Assembly: GCA_004173185.1 (NCBI GenBank)
Contig: SEFZ01000004.1
Location: forward strand, 62,001 to 126,000
Direction: 5' to 3'
DNA length: 64,000 nt
Origin: Sphingomonadales bacterium
Lineage (GTDB): Bacteria; Pseudomonadota; Alphaproteobacteria; Sphingomonadales; Sphingomonadaceae
Below are positions 21,506 to 30,085 of the stretch, piece after piece. The position numbers and the translations under genes were made by a program. Position 1 is the stretch's first letter, and the number at the start of each line of letters is the position of its first letter. The notes under the pieces were generated by a model. That model saw only the letters and a program-made list of their open reading frames with translations, ran no database searches and had not been told where the DNA came from.

Positions 21506-22020
21506 TCGATGCTTTTCTGCGCGATGTTGTCACGCAGGAATGGCATTTCCAGCATGACGCCGGTCGCCCGTTTGCGGAGACTTCGGCGGAGCTTATTGCG
21601 CGCTTCCCGCAGCACGAGGCGCTGATTCGCGCCTGGGGTCCGCGCTTTAACGAGAGCATCGGTGATGCGATTCCCGGCATGGCCGAACTCGTCGCGGAGC
21701 TCGATGCGGCACGCGTACCGCTGTTCGCCATCACCAATTTCTCGGGTGAGTTCTGGCGTGCCTGGGCCCCCGGGCATCAGGATATTTTCGGCCGTTTCCG
21801 CGACATCGTGGTCTCCGGCGACGAGAAGCTGGTGAAGCCCGACGCCGCGATTTACCGGCTCGCGCTCGATCGCTTCGGCCTCGAAGGTCCGGATGCGGTG
21901 TTCATCGATGACAATCAGGCGAACGTCGAAGGTGCTGAACGAATCGGCATGCAGGCGATTCGTTTCACCGGCGCGGAGCCGCTTCGCGCCGATCTGCGGA
22001 CGCTTGGTTTCCCGGTTTAA
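21493..22020 (+). pseudogene. HAD superfamily hydrolase, 5'-truncated
   Basis: In-frame HAD-IA sequence can be read from 21493 (D-P-S-A-L-D-A-F-L-R-D-V, then TQEWHFQHDAGRPFAET) to the stop at 22018-22020, 175 residues. Motif II (ITNFSGEFW), the motif III Lys (EKLVKPD) and motif IV (VFIDDNQANVEGA) are intact. Motif I, the DxDx or DxGN segment with the nucleophilic Asp, should lie about 30 residues earlier and is absent: the frame meets a TAA at 21484. No other frame upstream supplies it. An internal ATG (21679) could give a 113-residue C-terminal piece that cannot be catalytic. The gene appears inactivated by the rpmJ junction. Confidence 0.82.
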
Positions 22021-22179
22021 GCGTGAATATGTTGCATTGCGGCAACGCTTGACCCGCATTGCGCCGATTCCACCCCACTGTGGCGGAATTTCGTATTCCC
22101 GTAACAAATGGCTGCACTAGGATGCGAGTGTGCCGATGTGTCGGCAGGCGTTGATGCCTTATTTGGTTGGAGATTTTCG
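22021..22179 (+). promoter_or_regulatory. Leader of the small secreted protein with two inverted repeats
   Basis: GGAAT-TTCGT-ATTCC (22085-22099) and TGCCGA-TGTG-TCGGCA (22131-22146) are perfect inverted repeats upstream of the start at 22180. The first could be an operator and the second a hairpin in the messenger leader. TTCCCG with TAGGAT 16 bases later is a weak sigma-70 candidate. Confidence 0.35.
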
Positions 22180-22410
22180 ATGAAGCTCATCCGAGGTGCC
22201 ATGATCGGCGCTGCTACCTTCGCCCTCGTCGCTGCGCCGACCGTTGCTCTGGCCGGTGACGCTTCGAAGCTGTCGCTGCGCGCTACGACCAAGTCGTCGA
22301 AGTCGTCCAAGCAGGTGCCGGTGATCCCGTCGTGGATCGCAATCACTGCGGTTGCCGGCATTATCGGTGGTGTGGTCGTGCTCAGCACGCAGTCGCCCGA
22401 CAGCCCCTAA
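22180..22410 (+). CDS. Small secreted/membrane protein of unknown function
   Basis: A 76-residue protein. A signal peptide (MKLIRGAMIGAATFALVAAPTVALAG) is followed by a Ser/Lys-rich basic segment (ATTKSSKSSKQ) and one hydrophobic helix (WIAITAVAGIIGGVVVLST) with a short polar tail. If the signal is cleaved, the mature 50-residue peptide would be anchored by its C-terminal helix. There is no known family. A strong terminator follows and the start has an AGAT-type weak Shine-Dalgarno (GGTTGGAGA further upstream). Confidence 0.75.
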   Translation: MKLIRGAMIGAATFALVAAPTVALAGDASKLSLRATTKSSKSSKQVPVIPSWIAITAVAGIIGGVVVLSTQSPDSP

Positions 22411-22432
22411 GCTGACGGCCGCAAGGCAGATC

Positions 22433-22470
22433 AAAAAGGCGCCGGCAGGGTATCCTGTCCGGCGCCTTTT
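22433..22470. terminator. Bidirectional terminator between small protein gene and pyk
   Basis: GGCGCCGGCAGG pairs with CCTGTCCGGCGCC (one bulged T) over a short loop. An A-run precedes it and a T-run follows it, so it can stop transcription from both convergent sides. Confidence 0.9.
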
Positions 22471-22475
22471 GCGTT

Positions 22476-23945
22476 TCAGCCCTCGGCCTCGCCCTTATAG
22501 GTTTTGAGTTCGTCGCCCACGAGCGTGACGACGTGGAGCACGTTGGTCGATCCGGGGGTGCGAAAGGGCACGCCGGCGCACAGGATCAGCCGGTCGCCCG
22601 CTGTCGCGATATGATGGCGCATCGCCATCCGCTTCGACTTGGCGACCATCTCTTCGAACGAATCGATGTCGCGGGTGTGGACCGCATGCACGCCCCAGAG
22701 CAGCCCCAGCCGCCGCGCGGTCTCGAGCTTGGGGGTCAGCACCATGATCGGCACCGAAGGCCGCTCGCGGGCGATCCGCCGTGCAGTCGACCCCGACGTG
22801 GTGAAGCAGAGAATCGCCGAGGCGGAGACCGTCGCCGCGATGTTCTTCGCGGCTTCGGACAAGGCATCGGCGGTGGTGGGATCGGGCCGCGTGATCGTGA
22901 AATGGACGCGGTCGCCATGCGTCGGGTCACGCTCCACGGCATCGGCGATCGAGTTCATCATTGCGACCGATTCGATCGGCCATTTGCCCGCCGCGCTCTC
23001 GGCCGAAAGCATGATCGCGTCCGCGCCGTCATAGACTGCGGTTGCGACGTCCGAGACTTCGGCGCGCGTTGGCGAGGGGCTCTCGATCATCGATTCGAGC
23101 ATCTGCGTCGCCACGATCACCGGGCGGCCCATGCGGCGCGCGGTCTCCACGATCCGCTTCTGCATCGGCGGCACGGTCTGTGGCGGCAGTTCGACGCCGA
23201 GATCGCCGCGCGCGACCATTACGCCGTCACACTGCTCGATGATTTCCTCTAGCCGGGCGATGGCCGATGGCTTCTCGATCTTGGCGAGCAGCGCCGCCTT
23301 GCCGCCGATCAGCCGCCGCGCTTCCATCAGATCCTCGGGCCGCTGGACGAACGAGAGCGCGATCCAGTCCGCCCCCATCTCGACCGCGAAGGCGAGGTCG
23401 CTGCGATCCTTCTCGGTCAGCGCGGCCATCGGCAGCACCATGTCCGGAACGTTCAGCCCCTTATTGTTCGATAGCGCGCCGCCGACTTCAACCAGGCAGG
23501 TCAGCCGATCGGGCTGGGCGCTGATCACGCGCAGCACGAGCTTGCCATCGTCGAGCAGCAGCCGCGCATCGGCATGCGCCGCCTCGAAAATCTCGCGGTG
23601 CGGCAGTTCGACGCGCGTCGCGTCGCCCGGGGTCGGGTCGCGGTCGAGGATGAATTCATGGCCGGTCATCAGCATGACCTTGCCCTCGGCGAACTTGCCG
23701 ACGCGCAGTTTCGGACCCTGAAGATCGGCAAGGATCGTGCTGGGGCGCCCGAGCTTCTTCTCAAGCCCGCGAATCGCTTCGAATACGGCCACCTTCGATT
23801 GCTGATCGCCATGGCTCATGTTGATGCGAAACGCGTCGGCGCCCGCATCAAACAATTTCTCGATCATTTCGGGAGTCGAGCTCACGGGGCCGAGGGTCGC
23901 GAGGATGCGAACCTTGCGCGAGCGTGGGCTAATGGCCTTGGTCAT
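22476..23945 (-). CDS. pyk: Pyruvate kinase
   Basis: Last step of glycolysis: phosphoenolpyruvate plus ADP to pyruvate plus ATP. The 489-residue protein has the signature KIEKPSAIARLEEI with the catalytic Lys, the TLGPVSST N-terminus, FRINMSHG, MVARGDLGVELP, and VIVATQMLESMIESPSPTRAEVSDVA. The ATG at 23945 is preferred over the one 9 bases earlier because GGCGAGG is then correctly spaced. It diverges from the DUF1244 gene and ends at a shared terminator. Confidence 0.96.
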   Translation of the reverse strand: MTKAISPRSRKVRILATLGPVSSTPEMIEKLFDAGADAFRINMSHGDQQSKVAVFEAIRGLEKKLGRPSTILADLQGPKLRVGKFAEGKVMLMTGHEFILDRDPTPGDATRVELPHREIFEAAHADARLLLDDGKLVLRVISAQPDRLTCLVEVGGALSNNKGLNVPDMVLPMAALTEKDRSDLAFAVEMGADWIALSFVQRPEDLMEARRLIGGKAALLAKIEKPSAIARLEEIIEQCDGVMVARGDLGVELPPQTVPPMQKRIVETARRMGRPVIVATQMLESMIESPSPTRAEVSDVATAVYDGADAIMLSAESAAGKWPIESVAMMNSIADAVERDPTHGDRVHFTITRPDPTTADALSEAAKNIAATVSASAILCFTTSGSTARRIARERPSVPIMVLTPKLETARRLGLLWGVHAVHTRDIDSFEEMVAKSKRMAMRHHIATAGDRLILCAGVPFRTPGSTNVLHVVTLVGDELKTYKGEAEG

Positions 23946-24030
23946 CGCTGTCATCCTCGCCTTTTCGGCATTGGCTTGTGCGCGTCAGCCTCTAGCCCCA
24001 AATATTATCATATCAACCACGGAGCGCATC

Positions 24031-24396
24031 ATGGACGATCTTGACCGGCTCGACGACGTCACAGCAGCCAAGGCATTCCGCCGTCTCGTGCGCCATTTGC
24101 GCCACCGTAAGGATGCGGAGAATATCGATCTGATGGGCCTGGCCGGCTTTTGCCGCAATTGCCTGGCCGATTGGGTGGCAGAGGCTGATGGCCAGCTTTC
24201 TAAGGATGAAGCGCGGCAGATCATCTACGACATGCCGTTCAGCGAATGGAAGGCGAAGCACCAAGGTGAGGCAAGCGAAGAGCAACTTGCCCGCATGGAA
24301 GCGAGCATGCGCAAGAATGACGAAGCTTTGGACGAAGCGCTTGATGAGAGCTTTCCGGCCAGCGATCCGCCTTCGATGACTCAACCCAATCACTAG
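24031..24396 (+). CDS. DUF1244 family protein
   Basis: A 121-residue cytosolic protein with the DUF1244 core: AAKAFRRLVRHLRHRKDAENIDLM, then the conserved GFCRNCLADW (two Cys) and MPFSEWKAKHQ. An acidic tail, LDEALDESFPASDPPS, is a motif that recurs at the C-terminus of small alphaproteobacterial proteins. Function unknown. The start follows CGGAGCGC. Confidence 0.88.
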   Translation: MDDLDRLDDVTAAKAFRRLVRHLRHRKDAENIDLMGLAGFCRNCLADWVAEADGQLSKDEARQIIYDMPFSEWKAKHQGEASEEQLARMEASMRKNDEALDEALDESFPASDPPSMTQPNH

Positions 24397-24471
24397 GGTA
24401 AAACGGATTAGGGTTGAGGCGCGCGCCGCCAGTCTCTATCGCCCCCGCTTCATCCCATCAGGAGCCCTTGC

Positions 24472-24711
24472 ATGTCCGACTCTGTTTCCGCCGATCAATT
24501 GCGCCTGTTCATCGAGCGCATCGAGCGGCTCGAAGAAGAGAAGAAGGGCATCGCCGACGACATCAAGGACGTCTATGGCGAAGCCAAGTCGACGGGCTTT
24601 GACGCAAAGACGATGCGGCATATCGTTCGTCTTCGTAAGATGGAAAAGCATCACCGCGACGAAGCAGACGCGCTGCTCGAGACCTATCGCAACGCGCTCG
24701 GGCTGCATTAA
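24472..24711 (+). CDS. gapR: Nucleoid-associated protein GapR (DUF2312)
   Basis: A 79-residue helical protein that matches the DUF2312 family in full: [30 protein letters not shown] coiled coil followed by [20 protein letters not shown]. The Caulobacter member GapR is a nucleoid protein that binds overtwisted DNA and helps replication by guiding topoisomerases. The same role is inferred here. It stands directly before yebC with 23 bases between. Confidence 0.9.
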   Translation: MSDSVSADQLRLFIERIERLEEEKKGIADDIKDVYGEAKSTGFDAKTMRHIVRLRKMEKHHRDEADALLETYRNALGLH

Positions 24712-24734
24712 GACGCGCGGGCAGAGAGGATCCC

Positions 24735-25478
24735 ATGGCAGGCCATTCGAAATTCAAGAACATCATGCACCGCAAGGGGGCGCAGGATAAGAAGCGCTCG
24801 GGCATGTTCTCAAAGCTCAGCCGCGAAATCACCGTCGCGGCCAAGATGGGCATGCCCGATCCCGACATGAACCCGCGCCTGCGCGCGGCGGTCAACGCCG
24901 CCAAGGCGCAGTCGATGCCCAAGGACAATATCACCCGGGCGATCGACAAGGCGACCAAGGGCGAAGGCGAGAATTACGAAGAGATCCGCTACGAGGCATT
25001 CGGCCCCGGTGGCGTGTCCCTCATCGTCGAGACGCTGACCGACAATCGCAACCGCACCGTGACCAACGTGCGCACCGCGATCGCCAAGAATGGCGGCAAT
25101 CTCGGCGCACCGGGCTCGGTGAGCCACGCTTTCGATCGCATGGGACTGATCACCTATCCGGCCAAGGTCGGTGATGGCGACAAGGTTTTCGAAGCAGCTC
25201 TGGAAGCTGGCGCCGAGGACGTGACCTCAAGCGAAGACGGCCACGAAATCTGGACCGATCAGGGCAGCCTGCACGAAGTCGCCAAGGCGCTCGAGCCGGT
25301 GCTGGGCGAGGCCGAAAGCGCCAAGCTGGCATGGAAGCCGCAGACGATGGTCGATGTCGACGAGGGCGATGCCGGCACCTTGCTCAAGCTGCTCGACGTG
25401 CTCGACGATGACGACGACGTCCAGACCGTCTGGGGCAATTACGAGATCGCCGACGACGTGATGGAGAAACTGGGCTAA
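24735..25478 (+). CDS. yebC: YebC/PmpR family protein
   Basis: A 247-residue protein of the YebC/TACO1 family. It begins with the hallmark [21 protein letters not shown] and contains [16 protein letters not shown] and the [10 protein letters not shown] segment. Members have been described as transcription regulators and, more recently, as ribosome-associated factors that help translate proline-rich stretches. Its place ahead of ruvC is conserved in many proteobacteria. Confidence 0.95.
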   Translation: MAGHSKFKNIMHRKGAQDKKRSGMFSKLSREITVAAKMGMPDPDMNPRLRAAVNAAKAQSMPKDNITRAIDKATKGEGENYEEIRYEAFGPGGVSLIVETLTDNRNRTVTNVRTAIAKNGGNLGAPGSVSHAFDRMGLITYPAKVGDGDKVFEAALEAGAEDVTSSEDGHEIWTDQGSLHEVAKALEPVLGEAESAKLAWKPQTMVDVDEGDAGTLLKLLDVLDDDDDVQTVWGNYEIADDVMEKLG

Positions 25479-25512
25479 GGCATTGGTGTTACGCGACTTG
25501 AGGGGAAACAAC

Positions 25513-26058
25513 GTGTATCGCCGCCATCCTGTTCTTGCTCTGTTACCGCTGACCTTGCTGGGCGCGTCGCCGGTTCCGGCGACCGCGCCGGCCATCCCGG
25601 CAGGCACCCAGTGCAAGGCCGGCGAGACCGTCGTTTACTCATGCCGCTTCGGCAAATCGGTGGGCAGCGCGTGCATGTCTGCCAAGTCGATCAGCTACCG
25701 GTTCGGGCCGGTGGGCCGTCCCGCAATCGACATCAAAAGCGACGCCGATTGGAGCAATATTCATATCGGCGGCGCGCGCGGTGGCGCGCTCTATCAGGAT
25801 AGCCTGCGGTTCACGGCGAACGGCTATGATTATGTCATCTTCGATCAGGAAGCTGGCCAATATTCCGACGTGCCGGGCAAGCGCTTCTCGGGAATCCTTG
25901 TCGCGCATGGTAACAGCGATGTGACTCAGCTCGAATGCAAGGGCCGCGCCGTCCGGATGGAGGCGTGGTCGGTGACCGTGCCGGAGCGTGCCTCTGCGAT
26001 CACGGATGACCGCGCGAAGCTTACCGACGAGGATCCGCGCTTCGACCGGTTCTTTTGA
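25513..26058 (+). CDS. Secreted protein of unknown function
   Basis: About 181 residues with a signal peptide (YRRHPVLALLPLTLLGASPVPATA) and several Cys (GTQCKAGETVVYSCRF, GSACMS, LECKG) that may form disulfides. The mature protein looks all-beta. A GTG at 25513 with AGGGGA 8 bases upstream is the preferred start; an in-frame TTG at 25483 would lengthen it by ten residues without a good binding site. It sits between yebC and ruvC, where most relatives have nothing. No family recognised. Confidence 0.7.
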   Translation: MYRRHPVLALLPLTLLGASPVPATAPAIPAGTQCKAGETVVYSCRFGKSVGSACMSAKSISYRFGPVGRPAIDIKSDADWSNIHIGGARGGALYQDSLRFTANGYDYVIFDQEAGQYSDVPGKRFSGILVAHGNSDVTQLECKGRAVRMEAWSVTVPERASAITDDRAKLTDEDPRFDRFF

Positions 26059-26073
26059 TCGCGGGTTGCGGCG

Positions 26074-26559
26074 ATGCTGATTCTCGGCCTTGATCCCGGG
26101 TTGGGCACCACCGGCTGGGGGTTGATCCGCGCCGAGGGCAATCGCTTGAGCCATATCGCCAATGGCCGGCTGAAGACCGACACCGCCGCGCCGCTGCCGC
26201 GCCGCCTCGCGCATCTCGATGCGATGCTGAGCGCGCTCATCGTCGATCACGCGCCGGAAGCAGCGGCGTGCGAGGAAGTGTTCGTTAATTCCAATCCGCA
26301 ATCCACGCTCAAGCTCGGTCAGGCCCGCGGCGTCGTGATCTGCGCCGTAGCGCGGGCGGGGCTGGACGTTGGCGAATATGCCGCGCGGCTCGTCAAGAAA
26401 TCGGTGGTCGGCACGGGTGCCGCCGAAAAGGCGCAGGTTCATGCGATGGTCTCGCGCCTGCTGCCGGGCGTGAAGATCGATGGCCCCGATGCCGCCGATG
26501 CCCTCGCGGTGGCGATCTGCCATGCCCACCATATGGCGAGTGCGCGGCGCATGGGCTGA
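26074..26559 (+). CDS. ruvC: Holliday junction resolvase RuvC
   Basis: Endonuclease that resolves Holliday junctions in complex with RuvAB. The 161-residue protein keeps the four acidic catalytic positions: Asp in [14 protein letters not shown], Glu in CEEVFVN, and the two Asp in [12 protein letters not shown]. It is 15 bases downstream of the secreted unknown and separated from ruvA by another accessory gene. Confidence 0.97.
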   Translation: MLILGLDPGLGTTGWGLIRAEGNRLSHIANGRLKTDTAAPLPRRLAHLDAMLSALIVDHAPEAAACEEVFVNSNPQSTLKLGQARGVVICAVARAGLDVGEYAARLVKKSVVGTGAAEKAQVHAMVSRLLPGVKIDGPDAADALAVAICHAHHMASARRMG

Positions 26560-26610
26560 TCTTGCGTGTCTCACCCGCGCGCCATAACCTGCTCGCAAAG
26601 GGAGAGGTTC

Positions 26611-27279
26611 ATGCGCCTGATCGCCACCGCCGCCATGCTTGTACTGGCCGCCCCCGCGGCCGCGCAGGTCAGCCCCAATGCCGGCCCGGTCAGCGGCGAG
26701 GGCGTGCTCAACGATCATGACGGCAATAGCGGCACCTGGAAGCTCAGCGCCACGCTCGTCGGCGAGGCTTTCGCCGGAACGATGGAGATGGTGCTCGGCG
26801 GCAAGCCGATGTCGGTCACGCTCAAGAACGCCTATTACGAGAACGGCAATTGCATCCTGCGCGGTGAGAATGGCCGCAACCGCTTCGAGCTTCGCGGAAA
26901 ATGCAGCCCCACCCGGTTCGGCCCGGGCACGATCGACGGCTATTTCGACAGGGACCGCGCATTCAACGGCGAGTTCAGCGGCACGCTGCGCTGGGGCAAG
27001 GCCGCCGGCGATCTCGCGCGCTACGAAAGCCGTCCTTCCTCGATGGTCTCGCTCACGCTTGGCGGCGGCACCTATCGCACGCGCAACGCAAGCGGCGCCT
27101 ATACCGTCTCGGGCAATCGCATCCGCTTCACCTCGGGCTTTTGCGCCGGCGCTGTCGGCGAGCTGCGCGCGGACAATAGCGGCGCACCGGCCGTCTATTT
27201 CAGCCTGGAGGAAAACCGTCGGGCGAACGGCGTCCCGCTCGTCGATGCGTGGAGCACTGCCTGCGCGACGCAGAACTAG
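26611..27279 (+). CDS. Secreted protein of unknown function
   Basis: A 222-residue exported protein (signal MRLIATAAMLVLAAPAAAQ). The mature part is a beta-rich domain: NDHDGNSGTWKLSATLVGEAF, a strand with GTMEMVLGGKPM, and GNCILRGENGRNRFELRGKC. A second, shorter domain (SLTLGGGTYRTRN to GFCAGAVGEL) follows. The last region resembles a repeated C-G motif seen in other secreted proteins of unknown role. The start follows GGGAGAGG. It interrupts the ruvC-ruvA order. Confidence 0.75.
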   Translation: MRLIATAAMLVLAAPAAAQVSPNAGPVSGEGVLNDHDGNSGTWKLSATLVGEAFAGTMEMVLGGKPMSVTLKNAYYENGNCILRGENGRNRFELRGKCSPTRFGPGTIDGYFDRDRAFNGEFSGTLRWGKAAGDLARYESRPSSMVSLTLGGGTYRTRNASGAYTVSGNRIRFTSGFCAGAVGELRADNSGAPAVYFSLEENRRANGVPLVDAWSTACATQN

Positions 27280-27306
27280 GCGCTTTTCGCTTTCCTACGA
27301 TGCTAT

Positions 27307-27321
27307 GTTCCTGTTAGGTTC
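27307..27321 (+). promoter_or_regulatory. LexA (SOS) box upstream of ruvA
   Basis: GTTC-CTGTTAG-GTTC matches the alphaproteobacterial LexA operator GTTC-N7-GTTC exactly. It lies 102 bases before the ruvA start; CATATAT at 27336-27342 is a plausible -10 element 14 bases further on, so LexA bound here would cover the -35 region. Confidence 0.72.
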
Positions 27322-27422
27322 CCCGCGATGCGGGTACATATATCTTTCCACGGCAGGCGATCGGGCGCCGGCGCAAAACCAGCGCTGGGGCGTAAACTTC
27401 GTGTGAACCTCCGCGCCGCGGT

Positions 27423-28016
27423 ATGATAGCGCATCTCAAAGGCCGGCTCGCCGCTATCGGCGCGGATCACGCGGTGATCGACGTGAATGGCGTCGGCTAT
27501 CTCGTTGGTGCATCTGCCCGCACCCTCGATGCGCTGGGCGCGATCGACAATCTCGTGACGATCCATACCGAGATGCTGGTCAGCGAGGGTTCGATGCGCC
27601 TGATGGGCTTCGCCTCGGCCGCTGAGCGCGACTGGTTCCGGTTGCTGACCAGCGTGCAGGGCGTTGGCGCGAAGGTTGCGCTGGCGATCCTCTCGATCCT
27701 CAGCCCTGAAGAAGTGCAGACCGCCGTCGCCCGCGCCGATAGCGCGATGATCGCGCGGGCCAATGGCGTGGGGCCAAAGCTGGCTCAGCGCATCGTCAAT
27801 GAATTGAAGGACAAGGCCGGCGGCGTGGCGCTGGGCGGGGCAGGGGCGGCGGCGCCCAAGGGTGGCGCAGCGGCGGACGCGGTGTCGGCCTTGCTCAATC
27901 TGGGCTTCAAACCTGCCGAAGCATCTAGCGCGGTGGCGGCGGCGAATGACGAACTGGGCGCGGCCGCGACGCTGGATGCTCTGGTCCGCCTCGCGTTGCG
28001 CAAGGCAGCGAAGTGA
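27423..28016 (+). CDS. ruvA: Holliday junction DNA helicase subunit RuvA
   Basis: Binds four-way junctions as a tetramer and loads RuvB for branch migration. It has 197 residues: the OB fold ([28 protein letters not shown]), tandem helix-hairpin-helix motifs ([16 protein letters not shown] and [21 protein letters not shown]), an Ala/Gly-rich flexible linker, and the C-terminal RuvB-binding domain ([17 protein letters not shown]). It is preceded by an SOS box. Two unrelated genes separate it from ruvB. Confidence 0.97.
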   Translation: MIAHLKGRLAAIGADHAVIDVNGVGYLVGASARTLDALGAIDNLVTIHTEMLVSEGSMRLMGFASAAERDWFRLLTSVQGVGAKVALAILSILSPEEVQTAVARADSAMIARANGVGPKLAQRIVNELKDKAGGVALGGAGAAAPKGGAAADAVSALLNLGFKPAEASSAVAAANDELGAAATLDALVRLALRKAAK

Positions 28017-28054
28017 GGGCCGGGGAAGTGAAAGCCGGGGAGGTGAGGGGCGCT

Positions 28055-28480
28055 TCAGGCCGCCTGTCGGTCCGACGTCAGCAGCATTTCGATGGTGCGG
28101 CGCTCGCTCAATATGTGCCGGTCGATCATCGCCAGTATCGCGCGCGCATCACGGCGATATTCGGCCTCGTGCCCCTCGATCCCGCTTGCGGTCCAGCGCG
28201 CGAGATAAGTTCGGAACGTCTGGTTCATCGCTACGCAACCAATCTTCATCTGCTTCGCCGCATCGGAGTCGCGCGGGGTGCCGTGGCGCGAGAGCGGATC
28301 GAAGATGCGCTGGTGCTTGAACACCTGATAGCCGGTCAGCATCCGGGTAAGCCGCCAGCGCGCATTCGCCGTCGCCATCGTGTCCATGGTTTCCGCCGCG
28401 AGCAGCGCCCGCTTCGCGGCCATGGCGGACTTCACCTCGGACTGGTGAACGTAAAGCTGGGAGAGGATGGCGGTGTTCAT
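28055..28480 (-). CDS. Helical protein of unknown function, antisense within ruvAB
   Basis: A 141-residue protein without signal peptide, predicted mostly helical and rich in Met, Ala and Arg. His residues stand in VHQSE, FKHQRIFDPL, GHEAEYRRDAR and IDRHILSER. That is loosely reminiscent of four-helix metal proteins, but no hemerythrin or ferritin signature can be confirmed. It is read against the ruv genes and shares the gap with the gene at 28600. Possibly acquired. Confidence 0.6.
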   Translation of the reverse strand: MNTAILSQLYVHQSEVKSAMAAKRALLAAETMDTMATANARWRLTRMLTGYQVFKHQRIFDPLSRHGTPRDSDAAKQMKIGCVAMNQTFRTYLARWTASGIEGHEAEYRRDARAILAMIDRHILSERRTIEMLLTSDRQAA

Positions 28481-28599
28481 GGCGCATCCTTGCCGCGAGC
28501 AGGGTGTTCAGCTCTTTACCTGCCGCATCCGTGCGAACCCGCATCCGGGTCACCCCGCATACGGCGAATTGCGTACTTTGGGCGGACGGCGGCGCTGTC

Positions 28600-29016
28600 G
28601 TGGACATTTCAGTGAGCGACGCCTGGAAAGTGATACGGGACGCCGTTGTGGGCCAGGCGGTGCGCATCACTCGACATGAGAGTGACTGGCAGTTTCATTT
28701 CGGCGGTAATTTTTCAATCGGTGTGGGCGTGCTTTGCCGGCTGCGAAATCAGACTGGCGTTATAATCACCAATGAGGATGACGGTCATAAGTTCGGGCTT
28801 CCAGCTCCGATCGATGCGGAGGAACGGGCAAATGCCATCGTCGGATCAGGGACCTGTATCTCATTCGAGTTCGATGCTCTGACTTCGGATCTCAAATTCG
28901 AATTTTCAAACGACGTAACCCTCGATGTTCTGAGCAATTCCAGTGGCTACGAGAGTTGGCAGGCGTGGTCTGGTTCGGAAACCGTGGCAATTGGTGCTGG
29001 TGATGGATTGCGATGA
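28600..29016 (+). CDS. DUF6188-like protein of unknown function
   Basis: About 138 residues from a GTG at 28600 (28612 is an alternative). The composition is clearly less GC-rich than its surroundings. The sequence W-Q-F-H-F-G-G-N in the first third and the ending SGYESWQAW then [13 protein letters not shown] follow a pattern I associate with DUF6188 and immunity-like proteins: small beta-rich proteins found singly or beside toxins. No toxin gene is next to it. Its stop overlaps the ruvB start (ATGA), so ruvB translation is now coupled to this inserted gene. Family assignment is tentative. Confidence 0.55.
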   Translation: MDISVSDAWKVIRDAVVGQAVRITRHESDWQFHFGGNFSIGVGVLCRLRNQTGVIITNEDDGHKFGLPAPIDAEERANAIVGSGTCISFEFDALTSDLKFEFSNDVTLDVLSNSSGYESWQAWSGSETVAIGAGDGLR

Positions 29017-30035
29017 CTGACTCCGACCGCATCCTGACCCCCGCGCGCAAGCCCGAGGATGTCGACGCAGCGCTGCGGCCCAAATCGCTCGACGAATTCG
29101 TCGGGCAGAAGGGCGCGCGCGAGAATCTGCGCGTGTTTATCCAGGCCGCGAAATCGCGCGGCGAGGCGCTGGATCACGTCCTCTTCTTCGGCCCGCCGGG
29201 GCTCGGCAAGACCACGCTGGCCCAGATCGTCGCGCGTGAAATGGGTGTGGGCTTCCGTGCGACTTCCGGGCCTGTCATCGCCAAGGCAGGCGATCTCGCG
29301 GCGTTGCTCACCAATCTCGAAGATGGCGATGTGCTGTTCATCGACGAGATCCACCGGCTGAATCCCGCGGTCGAGGAAGTTCTCTATCCGGCGATGGAAG
29401 ATCGCGCGCTCGATCTGATGATCGGCGAGGGGCCGTCCGCGCGCAGCGTGCGCATCGATCTGCCGCGCTTCACCTTGGTGGGCGCCACCACGCGACAGGG
29501 TTTGCTCACCCAACCACTGCGCGATCGTTTCGGCATTCCGGTGCGCCTGCAATTCTACACCGTCGATGAGCTGGAGAGGGTCGTGACCCGCGCCGCGCAA
29601 TTGCTCGATCTCCATGTCGCCGCCGATGGCGCGCATGAGATCGCCAAGCGCTCGCGTGGCACGCCGCGTATCGCCGGCCGCCTGCTTCGCCGGGTCCGCG
29701 ACTTCGCCACCGTGGCGGGCGAGCAAACCGTGCATGCCAAGGTAGCCGATTCGGCACTCACCCGGCTCGAAGTCGACCGGCTCGGCCTCGACAGCATGGA
29801 TCGCCGCTATCTCGGCATGATCGCCGATATCTACAAAGGCGGACCTGTCGGCGTGGAGACGCTGGCGGCGGGGCTCAGCGAACCGCGTGACACGATCGAG
29901 GAAGTGATCGAGCCCTATCTGATCCAGATCGGCATGATCGCCCGCACGGCGCGAGGCCGCTGCCTGAACCCCGCGGCATGGAAGCATCTGGGCCTCGATC
30001 CGCCAGCCACCGCGCAGGACGGGCTGTTCGACTGA
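29013..30035 (+). CDS. ruvB: Holliday junction DNA helicase RuvB
   Basis: The hexameric AAA+ motor that drives branch migration with RuvA. The 340-residue protein shows the usual N-terminus ([21 protein letters not shown]), Walker [12 protein letters not shown], Walker [12 protein letters not shown], sensor 1 [18 protein letters not shown], and the C-terminal winged helix ending [13 protein letters not shown]. The start ATG at 29013 overlaps the stop of the preceding unknown. Confidence 0.97.
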   Translation: MTDSDRILTPARKPEDVDAALRPKSLDEFVGQKGARENLRVFIQAAKSRGEALDHVLFFGPPGLGKTTLAQIVAREMGVGFRATSGPVIAKAGDLAALLTNLEDGDVLFIDEIHRLNPAVEEVLYPAMEDRALDLMIGEGPSARSVRIDLPRFTLVGATTRQGLLTQPLRDRFGIPVRLQFYTVDELERVVTRAAQLLDLHVAADGAHEIAKRSRGTPRIAGRLLRRVRDFATVAGEQTVHAKVADSALTRLEVDRLGLDSMDRRYLGMIADIYKGGPVGVETLAAGLSEPRDTIEEVIEPYLIQIGMIARTARGRCLNPAAWKHLGLDPPATAQDGLFD

Positions 30036-30039
30036 CCAA

Positions 30040-30064
30040 GTGGGGGGCTTAGGGGTTCCCCCAC
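30040..30064 (+). other. Hairpin between ruvB and ybgC
   Basis: GTGGGGG (30040-30046) pairs with CCCCCAC (30058-30064) around an 11-base loop, with no T-run. It may only attenuate or stabilise the messenger between the ruv and tol genes. Confidence 0.45.
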
Positions 30065-30085
30065 CGGAGGCGCTGGGTTAGGGCC

